From: an uncultured Collinsella sp.
Lineage (GTDB): Bacteria > Actinomycetota > Coriobacteriia > Coriobacteriales > Coriobacteriaceae
Length of the DNA stretch: 5,517 nucleotides
Assembly (NCBI GenBank): GCA_900540935.1
Contig: UQHW01000052.1
Location: 1-5,517 of the forward strand
Direction of reading: 5' to 3'
In this document: positions 1-5,517 of the stretch, piece after piece
Layout: every line of letters begins with the position of its first letter
Position numbering within the stretch: the stretch's first letter is position 1
The notes under the pieces: generated by a model
What the model was told of the DNA's origin: nothing
Databases searched by the model: none
The model's input: only the letters and a program-made list of their open reading frames with translations
Program-made: the position numbers and the translations under genes

Positions 1-6
1 TGCGAA

Positions 7-33
7 CCTCCAGTCCGGACCGCTTCACGGTCC
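7..33 (-). promoter_or_regulatory. Possible leader hairpin and ribosome binding site of an off-window gene
   Basis: On the minus strand GGACCG and CGGTCC (33-28 and 22-17) form a 6-bp hairpin with a 5-nt loop, followed by TGGAGG (12-7). The last six bases of the window then leave room for a start codon just past the edge. It may also be read as a weak plus-strand terminator of a gene on the left, as ACTTTC follows the stem there. Neither reading can be settled within the window. Confidence 0.3.
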
Positions 34-125
34 AACTTTCTGTCCGCACCCCCAATCGACCTTCGTCAGCCTTTAAAAAAATACGTATCTGAACTAACTG
101 TCCAGGGACATGTCTCCCCCATAGC
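34..125. other. Non-coding spacer left of the terminators
   Basis: No gene is supported. There is an A7 run (75-81), an 8-bp palindrome ATACGTAT (81-88) and an 8-bp palindrome GACATGTC (107-114). On the minus strand TGGACA (105-100) resembles a -35 box for a gene off the left edge, but no good -10 box follows at the usual distance. Confidence 0.3.
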
Positions 126-162
126 AAAAAGTCTCTTGTCGAATGAAAATTCGCCAAGAGAC
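126..162 (-). terminator. Second intrinsic terminator downstream of carAB
   Basis: GTCTCTTG (131-138) pairs with CAAGAGAC (155-162); after one mismatch CGAAT (140-144) pairs with ATTCG (149-153) around a 4-nt loop. On the minus strand TTTTT (130-126) follows directly. The plus strand has no T tract here, so it is directional. It is a backup to the stem at 174-211, from which it is 11 nt away. Confidence 0.85.
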
Positions 163-169
163 CCCATAC

Positions 170-211
170 AAAACGTGGGCTCTGTCGTTCGAATGAACGA
201 CAGAGCCCACG
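170..211 (-). terminator. Intrinsic terminator of carAB, possibly bidirectional
   Basis: CGTGGGCTCTGTCGTTC (174-190) and its perfect complement (195-211) form a 17-bp stem with a 4-nt loop. On the minus strand TTTT (173-170) follows the stem at once, then GTAT, which suits termination of transcripts from carB. On the plus strand TTTTT (217-221) follows after CTCAC, so weaker termination of rightward transcription is possible. Confidence 0.85.
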
Positions 212-251
212 CTCACTTTTTATTCAGCCCTAGTCATCGCTCAAAGCCCCT

Positions 252-274
252 TCGGCAGCACACGGTGCTACCGA
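252..274. repeat. Small hairpin between the compound repeat and the terminators
   Basis: TCGG and CCGA, then a C/A mismatch, then AGCAC and GTGCT, form a 9-bp stem with one mismatch and a 3-nt loop. No T tract adjoins it on either strand. Function is not evident. Confidence 0.4.
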
Positions 275-283
275 GTCACCGCA

Positions 284-368
284 GGCCGGGGCGGGAGGCG
301 GTCCTTTCTCTCGGAAAACTTCGCGAAGCCCAGTTTCCGAGAGAAAGTGTCCGGCTGCCGCCCCGGCC
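284..368 (-). repeat. 85-nt compound inverted repeat just after carB
   Basis: Outer arms GGCCGGGGCGG (284-294) and CCGCCCCGGCC (358-368) are perfectly complementary over 11 bp. Inner arms CTTTCTCTCGGAAA (304-317) and TTTCCGAGAGAAAG (334-347) are perfectly complementary over 14 bp, and beyond a bulged A two more pairs form. Between them AG/CT and CGG/CCG also pair with small mismatches. The whole folds as one long, nearly continuous hairpin starting 12 nt after the carB stop. No T tract follows on either strand. It could protect the carB mRNA 3' end, assist termination, or be a small palindromic mobile repeat; the sequence alone does not decide. Confidence 0.75.
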
Positions 369-380
369 GGTCAGCTCAAC

Positions 381-3695
<3,315 letters not shown>

Positions 3696-3703
3696 GTTTA
3701 AAA

Positions 3704-3710
3704 CCTCCTA
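3704..3710 (-). promoter_or_regulatory. carB ribosome binding site
   Basis: TAGGAGG is close to a perfect Shine-Dalgarno sequence and stands 8 nt before the carB ATG (3695), which fixes that start. It implies independent initiation on carB, as expected with a 98-nt intercistronic gap. Confidence 0.9.
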
Positions 3711-3715
3711 GAGAG

Positions 3716-3743
3716 GCTGACTCAATGTTTTGGAAAAGTCAGC
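3716..3743 (-). other. Intercistronic hairpin ahead of the carB ribosome binding site
   Basis: In the 98-nt carA-carB spacer, GCTGACT and AGTCAGC form a perfect 7-bp stem with a 14-nt loop, ending 5 nt before the carB Shine-Dalgarno sequence (3710-3704). The following CCUC can pair with GAGG of the Shine-Dalgarno itself (loop UCUAG). With no T tract it is not a terminator. A role in setting carB translation relative to carA is an inference. Confidence 0.5.
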
Positions 3744-3793
3744 GAGGGTGCAGCTGGTGCATCAGGTTGCCGTGATGCGAGGGCGCGCTGGGC

Positions 3794-5299
3794 TTATGCC
3801 CGCGCGACCGAAGCAGAGCGGCAAGATGATGTGCCAGATGCAGCCGCAGCGTCGACCGGTCCGCCGTTCGGTAGAACGGCGGAACCATCGTCGGCAAAAT
3901 TCCAGCCGGCAAGGCGGTCCTTCGCGGTGTCGATGTCCAGGTAGTTCTCCTCGCCGTCCATGAGTCGCGTAAAGGCGGTGAAGAGATAGTGGGCATCGGT
4001 GGGGCCGGGCGAGGCCTCGGGATGGTACTGAACCGAGAAGCACGGGGCGTCGAGCAGCTGGATGCCCTCGGCGGTGCCGTCGTTGAGGTTCACGTGCGTC
4101 AGGCGAATGCGGCCGAAGCGCTCGTTCATCACGACCGGCGCGATGCCGCGACGCACCCAGGCGCGCAGGTCGCCATCGGCCGCATGCTCGGCCTCGCCGC
4201 CGGAAAGCTCCGGGATCAGTTTGCCCAGACTGGGGAACAACAGGCCAAAGCCGTGGTTTTGCGCGGTGATCTCCACGCGACGGCTCACCAGGTTCATAAC
4301 CGGCTGGTTACCGCCACGGTGACCGAATTTAAGCTTTTCCATTTGGGCACCGCACGCCAAGCTGATCATCTGGTGACCAAGGCAAATGCCAAAGATCGGC
4401 ACCTTGCCGATCAGCCGCTGCACCTGCTCGTAGGTCTCCACCACGGCATCGGGGTCGCCGGGGCCGTTGGATAAAAAGACGCCGTCGGGATTCATGTCGA
4501 GCACCTCACCCGCGGGCGTATCCCACGGCACGACAGTAAGGTCGCAGCCGGCACGGACCAGACCCTCCAGGATGCCGCGCTTGACGCCGCAGTCGTAGGC
4601 GACCACGTTGTGGCGGGAAGGAGCGGCAGGGGCAAGCGCAAAGTCATGCGTAGCAGGCAGATCGCTCGCGGCAAAAGTGTGGGGCTCAGAGCAGCTCACG
4701 GTCTTGACCAGGTTCTCGCCCACCAGCGTCGGCGCGGTGGCCAGACGCTCGGCAAGCTCGTCGACGTCAAAGATTTCCGTCGAGATAATGCCCATCTTGG
4801 AGCCGTTGTCGCGCAGGTGGCGCACAAGAGCGCGGGTGTCGACGCCCTCGATAGCGACGATGCCGTGGGCACGCAGGTACTCCGGCACGCTGACGGCCGA
4901 GCGCCAGTTGGAAGGCGTGGCGCACATGTCGCGGACGATCATGCCACGCATGGCGGGAGCGCTCGCGGGGCGGGCGGTATCACCGGGGAAGGCCGACTGG
5001 ACGTCGGTCTCGTCGATACCGTAGTTGCCGATCTGCGGATAGGTCATGGTTACGATTTGGCCGGCATAGCTCGGGTCGGTCATGACCTCAAAGTAGCCCT
5101 CAAGCGAGGTGTTGAAGCAGACCTCGCCGGTCGCGGTGCCCTCGGCACCGCATGCACGGCCATAAAAAATGGTCCCATCCTCAAGGTACAGGATGCAGGG
5201 ACCGCAGGTGCCCTTGCTGGTTTTGGCCAGCATGCGCTGGCAAAGCTCGCTGGGCGCGAAGGTGCGGGCAGCAGTGCCCGCAGTATGGTTGTTCGCCAT
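3794..5299 (-). CDS. carA: Carbamoyl-phosphate synthase, small (glutaminase) subunit, unusually long
   Basis: CarA hydrolyses glutamine and channels the ammonia to CarB. The CarA-specific small domain (about 33-165) shows LEDGTIFYGR (39-48), FNTS (62-65), TDPSY (74-78) and TYPQIGN (86-92). The class I glutamine amidotransferase domain (about 231-450) shows LSNGPGDP (276-283), the nucleophile C306 in GICLGHQ (304-310), QNHGF (347-351), and H426/E428 in YHPEASPGP (425-433), so the triad is intact. The protein has 501 residues against 382 in E. coli. The excess lies in an N-terminal extension of about 30 residues, an insertion of about 36 residues between QNHGF and THVNLNDGT (within 352-398), and a C-terminal tail of about 45 residues (455-501) rich in Ala and Ser. 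The start is supported by GAAGGAG just upstream; the next Met (M23) has no Shine-Dalgarno sequence and also lies upstream of the conserved domain. It is first in the operon and probably controlled by the leader stem-loop. Confidence 0.97.
   Translation of the reverse strand: MANNHTAGTAARTFAPSELCQRMLAKTSKGTCGPCILYLEDGTIFYGRACGAEGTATGEVCFNTSLEGYFEVMTDPSYAGQIVTMTYPQIGNYGIDETDVQSAFPGDTARPASAPAMRGMIVRDMCATPSNWRSAVSVPEYLRAHGIVAIEGVDTRALVRHLRDNGSKMGIISTEIFDVDELAERLATAPTLVGENLVKTVSCSEPHTFAASDLPATHDFALAPAAPSRHNVVAYDCGVKRGILEGLVRAGCDLTVVPWDTPAGEVLDMNPDGVFLSNGPGDPDAVVETYEQVQRLIGKVPIFGICLGHQMISLACGAQMEKLKFGHRGGNQPVMNLVSRRVEITAQNHGFGLLFPSLGKLIPELSGGEAEHAADGDLRAWVRRGIAPVVMNERFGRIRLTHVNLNDGTAEGIQLLDAPCFSVQYHPEASPGPTDAHYLFTAFTRLMDGEENYLDIDTAKDRLAGWNFADDGSAVLPNGGPVDAAAASGTSSCRSASVARA
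3860..3883 (-). other. Strong hairpin inside the 3' end of carA
   Basis: TCCGCCGTTC and GAACGGCGGA form a perfect 10-bp stem with a 4-nt loop; a bulged A allows two more G-C pairs (to 3858 and 3886). It lies within codons 473-480 of carA, in the part encoding the non-conserved tail. No T tract follows on either strand, so it is not an ordinary terminator. It may shape mRNA processing or decay between carA and carB, or slow ribosomes at the end of carA. Confidence 0.55.
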
Positions 5300-5303
5300 A
5301 ATT

Positions 5304-5310
5304 CTCCTTC
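5304..5310 (-). promoter_or_regulatory. carA ribosome binding site
   Basis: GAAGGAG lies only 4 nt (AATT) before the ATG at 5299. This is the signal that decides the start of the long CarA reading frame. The spacing is short but workable. Its AAGG is also the 3' strand of the lower stem of the PyrR-type loop, so access by the ribosome should depend on that fold. Confidence 0.85.
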
Positions 5311-5336
5311 CCGGTCTCTCCGGACCGGCTTAAAGG
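5304..5336 (-). promoter_or_regulatory. Probable PyrR-binding stem-loop overlapping the carA ribosome binding site
   Basis: In the carA leader the RNA reads GGUCCGGAGAGACC (5326-5313 by transcript order 5326 to 5313), against the PyrR-loop consensus as I remember it, ARUCCNGNGAGGYU. The six-base loop CGGAGA (5322-5317) fits CNGNGA exactly. The upper stem has 6 bp (5328-5323 with 5316-5311). Differences from the consensus in the stem are paired changes (A-U to G-C, U-G to U-A), so pairing is kept. A four-base 5' internal loop (UAAG, 5332-5329) opposite G5310 leads to a lower stem CCUU (5336-5333) with AAGG (5309-5306). That AAGG is the core of the carA Shine-Dalgarno. No T tract follows. By family knowledge, PyrR binds such loops when UMP or UTP is high. 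The inference here is that binding hides the ribosome site and represses carAB translation, as described for mycobacterial PyrR. No pyrR gene is in the window. Confidence 0.8.
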
Positions 5337-5349
5337 TTGGTAGTTAGGC

Positions 5350-5371
5350 CTTGCGGTATTTTAACCGCAAG
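5350..5371 (-). promoter_or_regulatory. Inverted repeat enclosing a candidate -10 box
   Basis: CTTGCGGT and ACCGCAAG form a perfect 8-bp inverted repeat around a 6-nt centre. Read on the minus strand the centre is TAAAAT, a 5 of 6 match to the sigma-A -10 box. If it is used, transcription would begin near 5351, giving a leader of about 52 nt that just contains the PyrR-type loop, and the repeat could be an operator. No convincing -35 box sits 16-18 nt upstream, so the promoter call is weak. The repeat itself is certain, and could instead be an RNA hairpin if transcription starts further upstream. Confidence 0.4.
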
Positions 5372-5375
5372 TATG

Positions 5376-5401
5376 CGCCATGGCGTTAATTTCATTGAAA
5401 T
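5376..5401. repeat. Two adjacent short palindromes upstream of carA
   Basis: CGCCATGGCG (5376-5385) is a perfect 10-bp palindrome. Three bases further on is ATTTCA-T-TGAAAT (5389-5401), with 6-bp perfect arms around one base. Both sit where a regulator of the candidate carA promoter would bind. I recognise neither as a known operator. An ArgR box was considered because carAB often answers to arginine, but the match is poor. Confidence 0.35.
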
Positions 5402-5460
5402 GTTTACGAAATGATAATTATGACTTTCTATGCATAATGATTTTTCTGGGACGGGGATTT
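5402..5460. other. AT-rich part of the carA upstream region
   Basis: This stretch is strikingly AT-rich against the GC-rich genes. It holds ATAATTAT (5414-5421), TATGCATA (5429-5436) and an inverted repeat ATTATG-N10-CATAAT (5417-5438). CATAAT and TATCAT sequences on the minus strand resemble -10 boxes, but none has a credible -35 partner at the right distance. It probably contains promoter or regulator-binding sequence that cannot be resolved by eye. Confidence 0.3.
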
Positions 5461-5479
5461 AAAAAGGCTCTGTTAGACC
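5461..5479 (-). terminator. Weak terminator-like hairpin with T5 tract
   Basis: On the minus strand GGTCT and AGAGCC pair over 5 bp with one bulged G (5468) and a 3-nt loop, followed directly by TTTTT (5465-5461). The stem is short, so it is a marginal terminator, perhaps ending transcription from a gene beyond the right edge. A second small hairpin, TGACA-N8-TGTCA (5485-5502), lies just ahead of it. Confidence 0.35.
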
Positions 5480-5517
5480 AGGATTGACATTCCGCCCTGT
5501 CATCTTCTTGCGATTGC
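5480..5517. other. Right-edge non-coding sequence with TGACA-N8-TGTCA inverted repeat
   Basis: The interrupted palindrome TGACA (5485-5489), 8-nt spacer, TGTCA (5498-5502) is the only structure here. It may be an operator or the first stem of an upstream gene's 3' end. On the plus strand it includes a perfect TTGACA (5484-5489), but no -10 box follows within the window. One minus-strand frame stays open from the edge to a stop near 5461; it is too short to be called a gene end. Confidence 0.25.

Noticed and set aside
7..33. Second PyrR loop at the left edge (GGTCCGGA shared with the carA leader)
   Set aside because: The bases after GGTCCGGA do not continue the GAG core and cannot form the required stem with a six-base loop.
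3704..3720. CTCCTAGAGAGGCTGA on the plus strand resembles the PyrR consensus
   Set aside because: It is antisense to the operon, and the loop does not fit CNGNGA; the likeness comes from the complement of the carB Shine-Dalgarno region.
3739..3996. Alternative minus-strand frame continuing past the carA tail, as a sign of a frameshift
   Set aside because: Neither frame resembles a known CarA end, and the annotated frame is continuous through the conserved DIDTAKDRLAGW part. There is no positive evidence for a frameshift.
4610..5347. Plus-strand frames opposite carA
   Set aside because: Shadows of carA with the same composition artefact; no domains and no initiation signals.
5410..5440. ArgR box upstream of carA
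   Set aside because: TATGCATA and ATTATG...CATAAT are only loosely like ARG boxes and the half-site spacing is wrong.

Overview
The window carries one complete two-gene operon on the minus strand. carA (3794-5299) and then carB (381-3695) encode the small glutaminase subunit and the large synthetase subunit of carbamoyl-phosphate synthase. No other gene can be supported. Coding DNA is GC-rich with strong third-position GC bias, while the spacers are clearly more AT-rich. This base composition, the sequence character of both subunits and the leader type suggest a high-GC Gram-positive of the Coriobacteriia, probably Collinsella or a close relative. That placement is an impression from the proteins, not a database result.

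Layout in the direction of transcription (right to left). Positions 5517-5300 are an AT-rich control region. It holds a weak hairpin with a T5 tract that may end an upstream transcript, several short palindromes, a candidate -10 box inside an 8-bp inverted repeat, and directly before carA a stem-loop that fits the PyrR-binding-loop consensus and whose lower stem contains the carA Shine-Dalgarno sequence. After carA comes a 98-nt spacer with a 7-bp hairpin just ahead of a strong carB ribosome binding site. After carB (380-1) comes a dense array of inverted repeats: an 85-nt compound hairpin starting 12 nt past the stop codon, a small hairpin, and two intrinsic terminators in tandem. Positions 1-33 may be the leader of another minus-strand gene whose start lies outside the window.

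How it works together: CarA releases ammonia from glutamine, and CarB uses it with bicarbonate and two ATP to make carbamoyl phosphate for pyrimidines and arginine. The most informative regulatory signal is the apparent PyrR loop. Because it overlaps the carA ribosome binding site and has no terminator behind it, the predicted mode is UMP/UTP-dependent repression of translation rather than the transcription attenuation known from Bacillus. The other point of interest is CarA itself: at 501 residues it is well over 100 longer than the usual subunit, with extra segments at both ends and an internal insertion in the glutaminase domain.
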